The notes under the pieces are model-generated. The model worked only from the letters and a program-made list of their open reading frames with translations, did not search any database and was not told the origin of the DNA. The translations under genes and the position numbers were made by a program. From Geothrix limicola (GTDB lineage Bacteria; Acidobacteriota; Holophagae; Holophagales; Holophagaceae), in the NCBI RefSeq assembly GCF_030268085.1, contig NZ_BSDE01000004.1:1-64000 (forward strand): a DNA stretch of 64,000 nt, given 5' to 3'. This document shows positions 7,147-15,643 of this stretch, piece by piece. How positions within the stretch are numbered: the stretch's first letter is position 1; each line of letters opens with the position of its first letter.

Positions 7147-7680
7147 TCATTTTTTAGCCAGCCTTTGAATCAAATCAGAGAATGTAACCAGTTCGGTTAA
7201 TGCAGAATCGCGATGAGCAATGCCAGTGCTGTCGATGAAGCGTTCTCGCGCGACGACCACGCCGTTTTTCATTTGAATGAGATCAATTGTTTCGGTGGTC
7301 GTAGAGAAATGTGCAACAGAGAGGCCAGGTTCCGCTGGAGCTGGCCGATACAGTTCTATTAATTTGTCTAAACCAATGAGATCGGCTGGAAGCAATTTGA
7401 TTGGAATGTTGTTAATGGGGCCTTTCCTATCAATCCATTTTTTTTCCTTTTGAGACAAGATTGGGGCTCGCTCACTAATCAGAACTTCTGGATTGAGCCC
7501 AAATCGGAATAGAAGGTGATGGCTTGTATATCCAAAACACCCTTGTTCACTGTATTTAACTAAAACGGTATTCCCCGAAGACATCTCTGTGAATTTCCCA
7601 ATATGCCCTTGCCCCCTCATAGGAATGGAGACGCAAAGGAAGGCCAAGGAGAGGAGGCGTATCGGAATAATCGAGTTCAT
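7147..7680 (-). CDS. Secreted protein of unknown function (cassette gene)
   Basis: 177 aa. Residues 1-22 look like a signal peptide (basic start, LLSLAFLCVS core). The mature part has no recognised domain. It has one central cysteine (QGCFGYTSHH) and ends in two Lys. The ATG at 7680 is six bases from the cassette edge, again without its own ribosome-binding site. Confidence 0.72.
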   Translation of the reverse strand: MNSIIPIRLLSLAFLCVSIPMRGQGHIGKFTEMSSGNTVLVKYSEQGCFGYTSHHLLFRFGLNPEVLISERAPILSQKEKKWIDRKGPINNIPIKLLPADLIGLDKLIELYRPAPAEPGLSVAHFSTTTETIDLIQMKNGVVVARERFIDSTGIAHRDSALTELVTFSDLIQRLAKK

Positions 7681-7685
7681 GAGAG

Positions 7686-7809
7686 GCCTAACGAATGAAG
7701 CTAAGCGGCACCGCCTGCGCCGAGGCGACGAACGGAGCCGAGATAGCGAAATATTGAGAGAGAGCGGAAGGCAATGCAGGCGGGGTCCGACTTGAGCGAA
7801 AGGTTAGAC
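7686..7809 (-). repeat. attC, long type (124 bp), with GTTAGAC end
   Basis: Starts GCCTAAC, ends GTTAGAC. Here the other cassette end (8374) is the ordinary GCCTAAC, so the R boxes do not match perfectly. Confidence 0.94.
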
Positions 7810-7815
7810 CGCGCC

Positions 7816-8367
7816 TCACTGTTCATCTTGGGGTTGTAGCGGCGAATAGGACCATTCCAATGCTTGAAGGATAGCTTGGGACTCATGATCGAATTCGCTG
7901 TTATAGCAGTGCTGATGTGGGGATGGTACCAGAGGGTGACCTTCTGAAAAGCCTTGTTCTCGAAGCTCGGCAACGAATTTTGAGAGCGGTCCGTAGGCAT
8001 ATATCTGGTTGTGACGATCCCATACGATCGTCGCTTTCTCATTTGGTGAATGAACCCAAAGATCGTATCGACCATCAGACCCAAGGAAGACCCTGAATCT
8101 GGAGAGGAATGTTGAAACCTGCGAACTTGATAATTCTGGACTTTGATACCGACCTGCCATTCCCTCACCTCTGGGTGTATGGAGGATGTAAAGAAGGAAG
8201 AATGGTGGCTCGAGAAGCGAGGTGAGTCGCTCGAAGATATCGAAATCCTCAGAGGCAATTGCGGCAACGATTCTTGAGGTTCGGTCGTTTGCCTTTTCAA
8301 TTTCATAGACCGGATCCGGTGCATATTCAATCCAGTTGTCCGAATCGAGGTAGCCAAGTCTATGCAT
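7816..8367 (-). CDS. Soluble protein of unknown function (cassette gene)
   Basis: 183 aa, acidic, no signal peptide or membrane helix. Contains aromatic-rich segments (LLEPPFFLLYILHTPRGE, YDLWVHSP) and His-rich SPHQHCYNSEFDHE near the C-terminus. I do not recognise the family. An overlapping 218-aa frame at 7701-8357 is rejected because it runs into attC sequence and is low in complexity. The start at 8367 lies close to the cassette edge. Confidence 0.72.
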   Translation of the reverse strand: MHRLGYLDSDNWIEYAPDPVYEIEKANDRTSRIVAAIASEDFDIFERLTSLLEPPFFLLYILHTPRGEGMAGRYQSPELSSSQVSTFLSRFRVFLGSDGRYDLWVHSPNEKATIVWDRHNQIYAYGPLSKFVAELREQGFSEGHPLVPSPHQHCYNSEFDHESQAILQALEWSYSPLQPQDEQ

Positions 8368-8373
8368 GAAGCG

Positions 8374-8496
8374 GCCTAACGAGTGAGCTAAGCGGCACCG
8401 CCTGCACCGAGGCGACGAGCGGAGCCGAGATAGCTAAATGCTGAGAGAGAACGGAAGGCAAAGCGGGCGGGGTCCGACTTGAGCGGAAGGTTAGGG
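8374..8496 (-). repeat. attC, long type (123 bp), with GTTAGGG end
   Basis: Starts GCCTAAC, ends GTTAGGG. Its cassette's other end at 8821 is CCCTAAC, the exact complement. Confidence 0.95.
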
Positions 8497-8505
8497 CGAT
8501 GCGAT

Positions 8506-8811
8506 TCAATATGAGATTTTCTGATAAAGCCGGTTACCTGCAAAGGCAAATAGCAGGCCAGACAGAATGAAGCGATTTCTCCATGTTCCGAAGCCAATGT
8601 AAGAACCTTGCAGCTCGATGAGAAGAACCCCGATTCCTGCGACTACTGCCGCGACCGACAGTCCCCAGTCAGTGAAGATTGTGAGGCGCTCCGATGATTT
8701 CCAGCCATCAGGGCTCGGAAGAAAGATCGGAATGAGAAAAACAGAGATGCCGATGAGCATTCCCAAGAGGATAAGCAAACCAGGTGCAGTCGTGAGAATG
8801 CTGCTCAACAT
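8506..8811 (-). CDS. Small integral membrane protein (cassette gene)
   Basis: 101 aa with three hydrophobic helices, at about 10-30, 48-66 and 80-92, joined by short loops. No family recognised. ATG at 8811 is near the cassette edge. Composition alone marks it as an inner-membrane protein. Confidence 0.7.
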   Translation of the reverse strand: MLSSILTTAPGLLILLGMLIGISVFLIPIFLPSPDGWKSSERLTIFTDWGLSVAAVVAGIGVLLIELQGSYIGFGTWRNRFILSGLLFAFAGNRLYQKISY

Positions 8812-8820
8812 TTGTAAGAG

Positions 8821-8886
8821 CCCTAACGCATGAAGCTCAGCGGACCAGGCGCTGGCGCCTGGGTCCGCTGCAGCGAGAGGTTAGGC
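8821..8886 (-). repeat. attC, short type (66 bp)
   Basis: Starts CCCTAAC and ends GTTAGGC. Serves the lipoprotein cassette 8912-9238. Confidence 0.95.
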
Positions 8887-8911
8887 GTTAACGGCGTTCC
8901 GTGAAAAGTCA

Positions 8912-9238
8912 TTAAGGAGCGACAGTAATAGAGGCAATGTGAATTTCACTGCTCGTGGTCTTGGACGTAGCAGTGACTCTGGCTGAACCTGGTGACGACG
9001 GAGCCGTGTAGAGCCCTTGAGGTGTGATAGTGCCCTGGTCAGTGGTCCAGTTGTAGTTTTCGACCGGCTGCGGGGCTAGCCCAATGATTTGGAATTGCTG
9101 GGTACTGCTGACCTTGACTGTTGTCTGAGAAGGAGAGATTTGAAGAGCATCGTAAACTGGAGCAGACGCTGAATTACCTCTATGCCCCGTACAGGCAAGA
9201 AGTCCAAGCAGAAGAACGGGGATAAGTGGAATTCTCAT
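8912..9238 (-). CDS. Ig-like (BIG2-type) domain lipoprotein (cassette gene)
   Basis: 108 aa. Lipobox LLAC with Cys16 predicts a lipoprotein. Residues about 32-105 form one bacterial Ig-like domain: ISPSQTTVKVSSTQQFQ, then WTTDQGTITPQGLYTAP and SARVTATS. Such domains usually sit at the cell surface and mediate contacts. ATG at 9238 has GGAGGA upstream at good spacing, so this cassette brings its own ribosome-binding site. The 110 bp upstream to the next attC hold nothing recognisable. Confidence 0.85.
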   Translation of the reverse strand: MRIPLIPVLLLGLLACTGHRGNSASAPVYDALQISPSQTTVKVSSTQQFQIIGLAPQPVENYNWTTDQGTITPQGLYTAPSSPGSARVTATSKTTSSEIHIASITVAP

Positions 9239-9348
9239 TTCTATCCTCCATTTGATGTTCTGGTTTGGATAATAACGCCCTACGAAGAATTCAGAGAATC
9301 GGAATGAAGATATGACCTGAACCTCGTTTCCGCCAGGCCATAGTTAAC

Positions 9349-9471
9349 GCCTAACGAGTGAGCTAAGCGGCCGCGCCTGCACCGAGGCGATGAGCGGAGC
9401 CGAGATAGCGAAATGCTGAGAGAGAACAGAAGGTAATGCAGGCGGGGTCCGACTTGAGCGGAGGGTTAGGC
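9349..9471 (-). repeat. attC, long type (123 bp)
   Basis: GCCTAAC to GTTAGGC, CTAAGCGG / CCGACTTGAG arms. Serves 9495-9887. Confidence 0.95.
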
Positions 9472-9494
9472 CGAAAGGGTGTTCGCATTAAGAA

Positions 9495-9887
9495 TTACCA
9501 GAAATAGAAACGGCGAGTTGAGCGAACAAGAGCTTGAAGAGAATCGTAGGTAGGACCTGACGCCCAGGTAATTCGCCCTGATCGTTTGTGAAGGCGGATG
9601 GGGTCCTTGTGGGGAGTGCCTTCGATACCGATTTGTGGAAAAGAAGACCAATATTCGCCCTCATCTTTGAGGTTTGCTGGGAATCCACATCCACTGACAT
9701 GAGTTTCGAAGTAAAACGAGATTATCTTTTCCGCATCAGTTTTAGATATTTCTGGTGCCAATTTGATTGCCAGGATTTCACGACCCTTTTCTCGAATCTG
9801 CGCTTGAGCAGGATTGGGTTGGCAGTTGAGCAGCGGTAGGACCGCCGTAAACACTGCTACTGAAAATTTGAAGGGTCTACCAGCCAT
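9495..9887 (-). CDS. Secreted protein of unknown function (cassette gene)
   Basis: 130 aa. Signal peptide at about 1-29, ending near AQAQ, with a Cys at 22 that is not a clear lipobox. The mature part contains SGCGFPANL and a C-terminal aromatic run (RRFYFW). No family recognised. The start at 9887 is close to the cassette edge. Confidence 0.7.
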   Translation of the reverse strand: MAGRPFKFSVAVFTAVLPLLNCQPNPAQAQIREKGREILAIKLAPEISKTDAEKIISFYFETHVSGCGFPANLKDEGEYWSSFPQIGIEGTPHKDPIRLHKRSGRITWASGPTYDSLQALVRSTRRFYFW

Positions 9888-9895
9888 TGGATGAG

Positions 9896-10019
9896 GCCTA
9901 ACGAATGAAGCTAACCGGCCCCGACTGCACCGAGGCGCTGAACGGAGCCGAGGAAGCGGGAAGTTGAGAGAGAGCGGAAGGCAATGCAGGCGGGGTCCGA
10001 GTTGAGCTAGGGGTTAGGC
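9896..10019 (-). repeat. attC, long type (124 bp), CTAACC/GAGTTG variant
   Basis: GCCTAAC to GTTAGGC. Serves 10029-10388. Confidence 0.95.
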
Positions 10020-10028
10020 CGGCCGGGA

Positions 10029-10388
10029 CTAGCTGCCAAGTGACAGGAGCAATGAAAAGATAGCAATCGCAGCCGCAAAATCGATAAATAAATAGATTCT
10101 GAGCTTTTTTTGAAATGAATTGCCCTCGGAGACAAGGGGGAGCCAATTCGGCGTGGCGAAGGCGAGTTGGATCGCCAAAATCGTGCCCGCAATATTTCCG
10201 GAAGCCGACCTACCTTCTGGTGGTTCCCAGGAGAAAATGGCCCATGGCTCGCCTTCGTTTCTCCAGATTTCTTTGTTGCTTGTATACATCGATTCGAAAA
10301 GATTGCCCATGACACGCGGTATCAACACCCATGTCGATATCCAAATAGGGAAGATCAGCAAGAGCCCAACAATTTGAACAATTTTCAT
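10029..10388 (-). CDS. Small membrane protein of unknown function (cassette gene)
   Basis: 119 aa. Helix at about 4-26 (IVQIVGLLLIFPIWISTWVL) and helix at about 98-118 (IYLFIDFAAAIAIFSLLLSL), with a soluble loop of about 70 residues that may face the periplasm. No family recognised. The other frames over this stretch contain no better candidate. Confidence 0.7.
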   Translation of the reverse strand: MKIVQIVGLLLIFPIWISTWVLIPRVMGNLFESMYTSNKEIWRNEGEPWAIFSWEPPEGRSASGNIAGTILAIQLAFATPNWLPLVSEGNSFQKKLRIYLFIDFAAAIAIFSLLLSLGS

Positions 10389-10393
10389 GGGCG

Positions 10394-10517
10394 GCCTAAC
10401 GAATGGAGCTAAGCGGCCGCGCCTGCACCGAGGCGCTGAGCGGAGCCGGGATAGCGAAATGTTGAGAGAGAGCGAGAGGCAATGCAGGCGGGGTCCGACT
10501 TGAGCTAGAGGTTAGGC
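10394..10517 (-). repeat. attC, long type (124 bp)
   Basis: GCCTAAC to GTTAGGC. Serves the cupin cassette. Confidence 0.95.
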
Positions 10518-10544
10518 CGACGATGTTAGATGTTGGACCTGAGA

Positions 10545-10994
10545 TTATTCTTGCCTGACGATATCGACCGAAATCTCTACTGCTGGAATCGTTCCTCTGT
10601 TCTCAAGCCAGTGCGTAGTGTTTCTATCTTCGGGCCAGCCGACTCCGGGCCCATAGTCTGTAGCGATGCCATTTCTATGATCGGTGATTGTGCCTTGCAA
10701 TATATAAACGGTTCCTGGTCGATCCTTATGATCGTGAATTGGACCGAAAACGCCTCCTGGCTCGATGGTTACCATCCGCATTCGAAGTTTGCGCCCGGCC
10801 ATGCCTTTGATCTCAGGGCCGAGATCAACCGTTGATAACAACTTCACCGTAACGCCCTTGGTTTCAGGGGCGACTTGCTCGTTGATCTTCGTGCTCTGCT
10901 CAGTGTAATCGTGAGGCATAAGAAAGGAATTCGTCGCTTTGGCTGGAGCACAAGCAAACAAGATTGCCAATGGAATCACAGAAAGGTTTCGCAT
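10545..10994 (-). CDS. Exported cupin-domain protein (cassette gene)
   Basis: 149 aa. Residues 1-20 form a signal peptide (ILFACAPAKA). The cupin core lies at about 70-145: metal-ligand candidates in GPIHDHKDRPGTVYILQG (motif 1), with the second motif weaker around WPEDRNTTHWLENRG. Cupins of this size are often periplasmic binding proteins or small oxygenase/isomerase-like enzymes; the ligand is unknown. ATG at 10994 has GAGG upstream. Confidence 0.85.
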   Translation of the reverse strand: MRNLSVIPLAILFACAPAKATNSFLMPHDYTEQSTKINEQVAPETKGVTVKLLSTVDLGPEIKGMAGRKLRMRMVTIEPGGVFGPIHDHKDRPGTVYILQGTITDHRNGIATDYGPGVGWPEDRNTTHWLENRGTIPAVEISVDIVRQE

Positions 10995-11018
10995 GTGGCA
11001 CCTCGGGATGTGGTTGAG

Positions 11019-11142
11019 GCCTAACGAATGAAGCTAAGCGGCCGCGCCTGCACCGAGACGACGAGCGGAGCCGAGATAGCGAAATGCTGAGAGAGAGCGG
11101 AAGGCAATGCAGGCGGGGTCCGACTTGAGCGGAAGGTTAGAC
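11019..11142 (-). repeat. attC, long type (124 bp), with GTTAGAC end
   Basis: Starts GCCTAAC, ends GTTAGAC; the cassette's other end (11583) is GGCTAAC, a near but not exact partner. Confidence 0.94.
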
Positions 11143-11176
11143 GGCTCGAGACGAACCTAGAGATGTTGAACTTACT

Positions 11177-11572
11177 CTAGGCTTTGATGGCATTGATGAG
11201 AAGTGGGAACAGAAGGAGCAGGAAAAGGCCTATCAGAATGAGATTGCCTTTTGTGGGGTTGAAGTCTGCGATTACAACCTTCCAAGGCAATCGAGCGACA
11301 TACCTGCCAATGACGATATCGAAAGTGGCCATAAACCCAGAAAGTGCCACACCAAGGAATAGCAGAGGCCCCGTTGAATGAAGGCCGAGAGTCGGGACGA
11401 GGAAATCGCAGACTCCGAAGGCCAGCAACGAGCCGGTAACAATGCTGACGCGTTGAGCGCGCAGCTTGCCTATGCGTGGGACGAGGAATCGCATTCTGGC
11501 GATGCCATGTATTGTCTCAACCCCGGCGAGGATGAGGCATATGCAAGTGACACGAAGAAGCGTTACCACCAT
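11177..11572 (-). CDS. Four-helix membrane protein of unknown function (cassette gene)
   Basis: 131 aa with four hydrophobic helices, at about 3-22, 43-61, 68-90 and 109-128, and a conserved-looking loop RFLVPRIGKLRAQR. I do not recognise a named family. Inner-membrane location is clear from composition. The start at 11572 is near the cassette edge. Confidence 0.72.
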   Translation of the reverse strand: MVVTLLRVTCICLILAGVETIHGIARMRFLVPRIGKLRAQRVSIVTGSLLAFGVCDFLVPTLGLHSTGPLLFLGVALSGFMATFDIVIGRYVARLPWKVVIADFNPTKGNLILIGLFLLLLFPLLINAIKA

Positions 11573-11582
11573 TGAGGGAGCC

Positions 11583-11706
11583 GGCTAACGAATGAAGCTA
11601 AGCGGCCGCGCCTGCACCGAGACGATAAGCGGAGCCGAGATAGCGAAATGATGAGAGAGAGCGGAAGGCAATGCAGGCGGGGTCCGACTTGAGCGAGAGG
11701 TTAGGA
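11583..11706 (-). repeat. attC, long type (124 bp), with GTTAGGA end
   Basis: Starts GGCTAAC, ends GTTAGGA. The same cassette's other end at 12121 is TCCTAAC, an exact complement. Confidence 0.95.
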
Positions 11707-11709
11707 GGC

Positions 11710-12111
11710 TCACTGGAAGAGACCCTTCTCGATCTTTACAGAACCATTTTGGTGAACCGAAACAGTTCTGGAGTCAGCCTTGCGTCCGAATTTCTCGGCG
11801 TAGAAGACAATGTAATAGACTTCACCACCAGTCTCTTCGTACCCACCTTCAGAGTAAATTCTCATTCCATTGGCTGAAAACCCGCTGAGTTGTCTTAGAT
11901 CGGATGCGGAGAGTGAAAAAGTTTTCTTGAAGACGCGGATTTCGACCTTGGTGAGACCCTTCGGGCCTTCCTGTCCCATAACTACGGCATCGCCTGACTC
12001 CACTTTGAAATTGGACCAGGGCGAAGAACAAACTTGTGAAGAGTGAAGAGGCATTGGAGTAAGAACAGCGAAGATTAGAGCGTTGATCAAGAGGGCGGCT
12101 TTCGCTGACAT
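11710..12111 (-). CDS. Secreted protein of unknown function (cassette gene)
   Basis: 133 aa. Signal peptide 1-25. The mature protein is beta-rich (AVVMGQEGPKGLTKVEIRVFKK, GGEVYYIVFYAEKFG) and ends KIEKGLFQ. No family recognised. The cassette's variant end reads TTAGGAGGCAACGCC-ATG, so the recombination core itself supplies a GGAGG ribosome-binding site. Confidence 0.72.
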   Translation of the reverse strand: MSAKAALLINALIFAVLTPMPLHSSQVCSSPWSNFKVESGDAVVMGQEGPKGLTKVEIRVFKKTFSLSASDLRQLSGFSANGMRIYSEGGYEETGGEVYYIVFYAEKFGRKADSRTVSVHQNGSVKIEKGLFQ

Positions 12112-12120
12112 GGCGTTGCC

Positions 12121-12244
12121 TCCTAACGAATGGGGCTAACCGGCCGCGCCTGCACCGAGACGATGAGCGGAGCCGAGATAGCGTGAAGCTGAGAGAGAGC
12201 GGAAGGCAATGCAGGCGGGGTCCGAGTTGAGCTGAGGGTTAGGC
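12121..12244 (-). repeat. attC, long type (124 bp), CTAACC/GAGTTG variant
   Basis: Starts TCCTAAC and ends GTTAGGC. Serves 12239-12565. Confidence 0.95.
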
Positions 12245-12565
12245 GCTGGGTTCAGCTCTTACGGTGCGTCGGCGCTGAATGAAATCTGAGACGATACTTG
12301 AAGCCAATATACCTGCGCCGCCCCAGATAATGATGAATACGAACTGCCAGGCGGCATATTCACCAGACGTACCGCCTTCAGCCCTAGCTGTATGCCAATA
12401 AAGGAAATATGCCAACAGAATGGGGACGCCGTAAAGAGCGATCCAGCGAATCAGTTCTGGCTTGATCCAGGAAGTTGCCAGGGCAGCAATGGCCGAAAGC
12501 ACTCCAATAACCACGATTCCTGAGATAGGTGAGAACGATAGAAGGAATTGGTCGAACATGTGCAT
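12239..12565 (-). CDS. Three-helix membrane protein of unknown function (cassette gene)
   Basis: 108 aa with helices at about 12-32, 38-57 and 72-92 and a basic C-terminal tail (QRRRTVR). The stop TAA is formed by the attC R box. Two in-frame ATGs (12565 and 12559) compete; neither has a strong ribosome-binding site. No family recognised. Confidence 0.7.
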   Translation of the reverse strand: MHMFDQFLLSFSPISGIVVIGVLSAIAALATSWIKPELIRWIALYGVPILLAYFLYWHTARAEGGTSGEYAAWQFVFIIIWGGAGILASSIVSDFIQRRRTVRAEPSA

Positions 12566-12572
12566 CAGTAGC

Positions 12573-12696
12573 GCCTAACGAATGAAGCTAAGCGGCCGCG
12601 CCTGCACCGAGACGATGAGCGGAGCCGAGATAGCGAAATGCTGAGAGAGAGCGGAGGGCAATGCAGGCGGGGTCCGACTTGAGCGGAGGGTTAGGC
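12573..12696 (-). repeat. attC, long type (124 bp)
   Basis: GCCTAAC to GTTAGGC. Serves 12706-13128. Confidence 0.95.
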
Positions 12697-12705
12697 CCTG
12701 CCGAG

Positions 12706-13128
12706 CTACTTGGTTATTGCTGGTAGGGCGCAAAAATAACCTCGCTCGGACTCAATAGTGATGGTGCCAGCCTCTGGGTCAAACTCCATTCTGGACTTGG
12801 ATCCTTCTTTGTCGGAGGTTCGAAAAACTATGTGGAGTACAACTTCACCTGAAAAGCTCGAATGGAATTCAATCAGCTTGGCATCTTCGACTGCTGATTG
12901 CGCGAGTTGTGGAATGCGAAATTTATCTTCGCCGTCTGACGGTCGAATCGAAGTGACCTTCCCGCTTTCTACCGTAAGGGTCATGTTGAGTTGGCCATGA
13001 ATTTTCGCGACCTTGGCCAGGGCCGGGTAACGAAAGAAGGGAAGGTGCAGGAGTTGATATTTTAGGGGAATTATCTGAGAGAACAGGCCCGTGGAAGCAA
13101 CAAGACTAATAATGAAGAATCGAATCAT
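12706..13128 (-). CDS. Exported TonB C-terminal-like domain protein (cassette gene)
   Basis: 140 aa from the ATG at 13128, which has GGGAG five bases upstream. Signal peptide of about 17 residues. Residues about 30-105 follow the TonB-C pattern: YPALAKVAKIHGQLNMTLTV, a GKVTSIRP turn, then AVEDAKLIEFH and a final beta strand. No proline-rich linker and no membrane anchor beyond the signal, so it is not a full TonB; such solitary domains are common but unstudied. The fold assignment is inference from pattern. Confidence 0.7.
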   Translation of the reverse strand: MIRFFIISLVASTGLFSQIIPLKYQLLHLPFFRYPALAKVAKIHGQLNMTLTVESGKVTSIRPSDGEDKFRIPQLAQSAVEDAKLIEFHSSFSGEVVLHIVFRTSDKEGSKSRMEFDPEAGTITIESERGYFCALPAITK

Positions 13129-13159
13129 TGTGGCTCCCAATTTGCGTTCACGCGGGGTG

Positions 13160-13283
13160 GCCTAACGAATGAAGCTAAGCGGCCGCGCCTGCACCGAGGC
13201 GATGAGCGGAGCCGGGAAAGCGAAATGATGAGAGAGAACGGAAGGCAATGCAGGCGGGGTCCGACTTGAGCGGAGGGTTAGGG
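13160..13283 (-). repeat. attC, long type (124 bp), with GTTAGGG end
   Basis: Starts GCCTAAC, ends GTTAGGG; matched by CCCTAAC at 13869. Confidence 0.95.
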
Positions 13284-13298
13284 CGACCAGGACTTGAT

Positions 13299-13832
13299 TC
13301 ACTTGGTGATTGGTGTTCCGAGAGTGCCACCATGGAAAGGTGCGAGTGTTCGGAAACAATTATGTTTAAGATATACAAATTTGTTATCACCCAACTCGGT
13401 TCTTAATCTGGTGTACGCATTATTTTGAAGTTCATTTTTTCGGGTTAGAAAATTAACGGGGAAACCTGGAGCTGTCCATGTTGAGGACCCACTCCGACTC
13501 AAAGGGTGATTCTTTTTCCAGATAATTTCGTTGAATCGGCATTCGGCCAACAAGTCACTGTATTTTTCCTTGTACTCGATAACAACAGAGGTGATCGAAT
13601 CGATTTCTGAGTGAGTCAACTCTAAAGATTCCGAGAGGGAGTACAGAATTAGAGCTGATTCTTCTGGTTTGCCAGCAGCTCTCCGCCGGGCTGCGTAGTC
13701 GGCATTTTTGGATGCCATATCAAACAGCCAATCAAATCCAATCTGCTCAGAAGGTGAAATGGACAATATGGGACTATCAGCAGCTTGAATGACAGAAAGG
13801 AGGGTTGTGATTAGAAGGGCGCTACGGATCAT
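13299..13832 (-). CDS. Secreted protein of unknown function (cassette gene)
   Basis: 177 aa. Signal peptide 1-17 (LLITTLLSVIQA). The mature protein is helical in the middle (DYAARRRAAGKPEESALILYS) and carries cysteines at CRFNEI and HNCFRT that could pair in the periplasm. ATG at 13832 has AAGGA upstream. No family recognised. Confidence 0.72.
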   Translation of the reverse strand: MIRSALLITTLLSVIQAADSPILSISPSEQIGFDWLFDMASKNADYAARRRAAGKPEESALILYSLSESLELTHSEIDSITSVVIEYKEKYSDLLAECRFNEIIWKKNHPLSRSGSSTWTAPGFPVNFLTRKNELQNNAYTRLRTELGDNKFVYLKHNCFRTLAPFHGGTLGTPITK

Positions 13833-13868
13833 GGCTGAGTCCTTGGAGGTTTCTGGGGGAGGAGTGAG

Positions 13869-13992
13869 CCCTAACGGATGAAGCTCACCGGCCCCGCCTG
13901 CACCGAGGCGCTGAACGAAGCCGAGTTAGTAAGAAGTTGAGAGAGAACGGAAGGCAATGCAGGCGGGGTCCGAGTGCAGCGGAGTGTTAGGC
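13869..13992 (-). repeat. attC, long type (124 bp), CTCACC/GAGTGC variant
   Basis: Starts CCCTAAC, ends GTTAGGC. The arm change CTCACCGG is compensated by CCGAGTGCAG on the other arm. Confidence 0.95.
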
Positions 13993-14505
13993 ATTGGCAC
14001 CGAAAACTTCGAATTCGGCGTCGAGTTCATTCAGGTTGCTGATGAAGGTGGTAGATAGCGGAACACTGGCGAACTTAACGCTGAAACCGTCCGAGAAGAC
14101 GTGATGATCCCAGGCTGCAAGGATTTCGCCTGAGCAGGAAATGAAGTATGGATCGAATTCGATGATTTTAAGACTACTTTGAAGGGCAATCATCGAGGAA
14201 ACAGTGCCCTCAACCGACTCGCTTGAGACGATCGCCGCAGAAGAAGCCGAACGTTCAATTCCAAGAAGGTCAGAGGGACTTCCATACCGGGGAAAAACGA
14301 ACCAGTTGGGCTCGAGTGCGAATAAGGCACGCAGCACGTTCTTCTGATTTTCCTCAGGCTCATCCTCTTGGAAGTGAATCGTCACAATTCGACGGCGATG
14401 ACGGTCTGAGGAAAGTTGAGAACCAATTCCAACATTCCTCGGTGACAGAGTGATTCCACTCTGTGCGAGGAAACGGATGAACTCTGCTTCGGTTTGATGA
14501 CTCAT
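13987..14505 (-). CDS. Soluble protein of unknown function (cassette gene)
   Basis: 172 aa from the ATG at 14505; the longer frame would need a TTG. No signal peptide or membrane helix. Contains ALEPNWFVFPRYGSPSDLLG and ends in an acidic segment (NELDAEFEVFGANA). The stop is the TAA of the attC R box. No family recognised. Confidence 0.72.
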   Translation of the reverse strand: MSHQTEAEFIRFLAQSGITLSPRNVGIGSQLSSDRHRRRIVTIHFQEDEPEENQKNVLRALFALEPNWFVFPRYGSPSDLLGIERSASSAAIVSSESVEGTVSSMIALQSSLKIIEFDPYFISCSGEILAAWDHHVFSDGFSVKFASVPLSTTFISNLNELDAEFEVFGANA

Positions 14506-14515
14506 TGATTCCAAT

Positions 14516-14641
14516 GCCTAACGAATGAAGCTAACCGGCCCAACCTGCGACCGAAAAGCTAAACAGAGACGAGAAAGACAGGAACAAGAGAGAGGAAAGC
14601 AGGCCGTGCAGGTTGGGTCCGAGTTGAGCGGAGGGTTAGGG
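14516..14641 (-). repeat. attC, long type, most diverged interior (126 bp), with GTTAGGG end
   Basis: Starts GCCTAAC, ends GTTAGGG; arms CTAACCGG / CCGAGTTGAG are normal, but the interior (CCCAACCTGCGACC ... CAGGTTGGG) differs from all other sites. Matched by CCCTAAC at 15644. Confidence 0.93.
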
Positions 14642-14672
14642 CGCCGATGGTTTCGTAGGACTGTGAGCTTGG

Positions 14673-15638
14673 TTACTTGGCGATAATTGTTCCAGGACCA
14701 GCAAGACATATCGGCAGGTCAAGCCAGTTTGGTTTATCGGGCATTAATACAATTGCTTGAGCATTTTCGTTGAACGAGACGAGGGTGTAAGCAAATCGTG
14801 TTTGTCGGATTCCTTTTGTATAGGGAGATTTGTAACTGAGGCAACCATAGACTACCGGCGTGATCATTTTGAAATCTTTCCCCTCAAGTGCAGCCTCGAT
14901 ATCGGCGTTTGGGATAAAGACCATCTGGTTGAACAGCTTAATTGCTTCTGGAAATATTGCCTCCGCCTCGTGACCGGCATGTTTAATGATGGTGTCGCAG
15001 TAATCGGCCATACGCTCCTCCATCGAAGGACTCCCTGGACCAAGTAACGCAATTTCGGCGTGGAAACTCACGCTCGTTGCTGGCGAATGGCCATGGTTTC
15101 TTGAAGTGCTCTCTACGTTGAAATAAATTCCTTCAACGCCCAAGTGCGTCTTTCCTCTAGTGGGCTTTCCAAGTCGACACTCAACGGAAACCCAGGCACG
15201 GCTTTGGGCTTCGTTTGTTTCTCTGGCGACGAGGACCGCGTTCTGGGCAGCGTTGGTGGCCTTGTTATTCAGGCGAAGTGAGTAAAGGAGCGCGAACAGC
15301 CCACCTGCACTCAAAATTAGCCCCATGAGCGAAGTGAAGTAATTACGCTTGGCCCACTTGACCATGCTCTCCTGGGCATCCAGGTTGCGACTAGCGTAGC
15401 TGTCCGGTTTATCAGTTTGCTGCTGATCCTGCCCAATGACTTGTGTCTGAGCAGTGGGTTTGAAGCGGTCTTCGGTCACAGGAGGTTTAGTTGACTGTGT
15501 CTGCTGACTAACTAAAGTTTGACTCTGAGATTTAAGTGTTTGTGCGCTGGCAACATTGCTAAGTAATAGACCGAGCACCAGCAAAGCCATTATTTTCCAA
15601 ACAGGAAATTGTCGTAAAACCGGATGATGGTTGCTCAT
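14673..15638 (-). CDS. Two-helix envelope protein of unknown function, Gln/Thr-rich linker (cassette gene)
   Basis: 321 aa from the ATG at 15638; the longer open frame begins inside the neighbouring attC and is rejected. N-terminal signal or helix at about 13-32, then a Gln/Thr/Ser-rich stretch (about 33-75), a membrane helix at about 97-118 and a coiled NNKATNAAQNAV segment. A soluble C-terminal domain starts RAWVSVECRLG. Proteins with this helix-'SRAWVSV' layout are widespread and uncharacterised. It is the largest gene in the array. Confidence 0.75.
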   Translation of the reverse strand: MSNHHPVLRQFPVWKIMALLVLGLLLSNVASAQTLKSQSQTLVSQQTQSTKPPVTEDRFKPTAQTQVIGQDQQQTDKPDSYASRNLDAQESMVKWAKRNYFTSLMGLILSAGGLFALLYSLRLNNKATNAAQNAVLVARETNEAQSRAWVSVECRLGKPTRGKTHLGVEGIYFNVESTSRNHGHSPATSVSFHAEIALLGPGSPSMEERMADYCDTIIKHAGHEAEAIFPEAIKLFNQMVFIPNADIEAALEGKDFKMITPVVYGCLSYKSPYTKGIRQTRFAYTLVSFNENAQAIVLMPDKPNWLDLPICLAGPGTIIAK

Positions 15639-15643
15639 GAGAG

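Noticed and set aside
7701-8357. 218-aa minus frame overlapping the 183-aa cassette gene
   Set aside because: It starts inside the real gene's frame space and runs through the attC into Ser/Leu/Arg-rich translation of the palindrome; the 183-aa frame fits cassette limits better.
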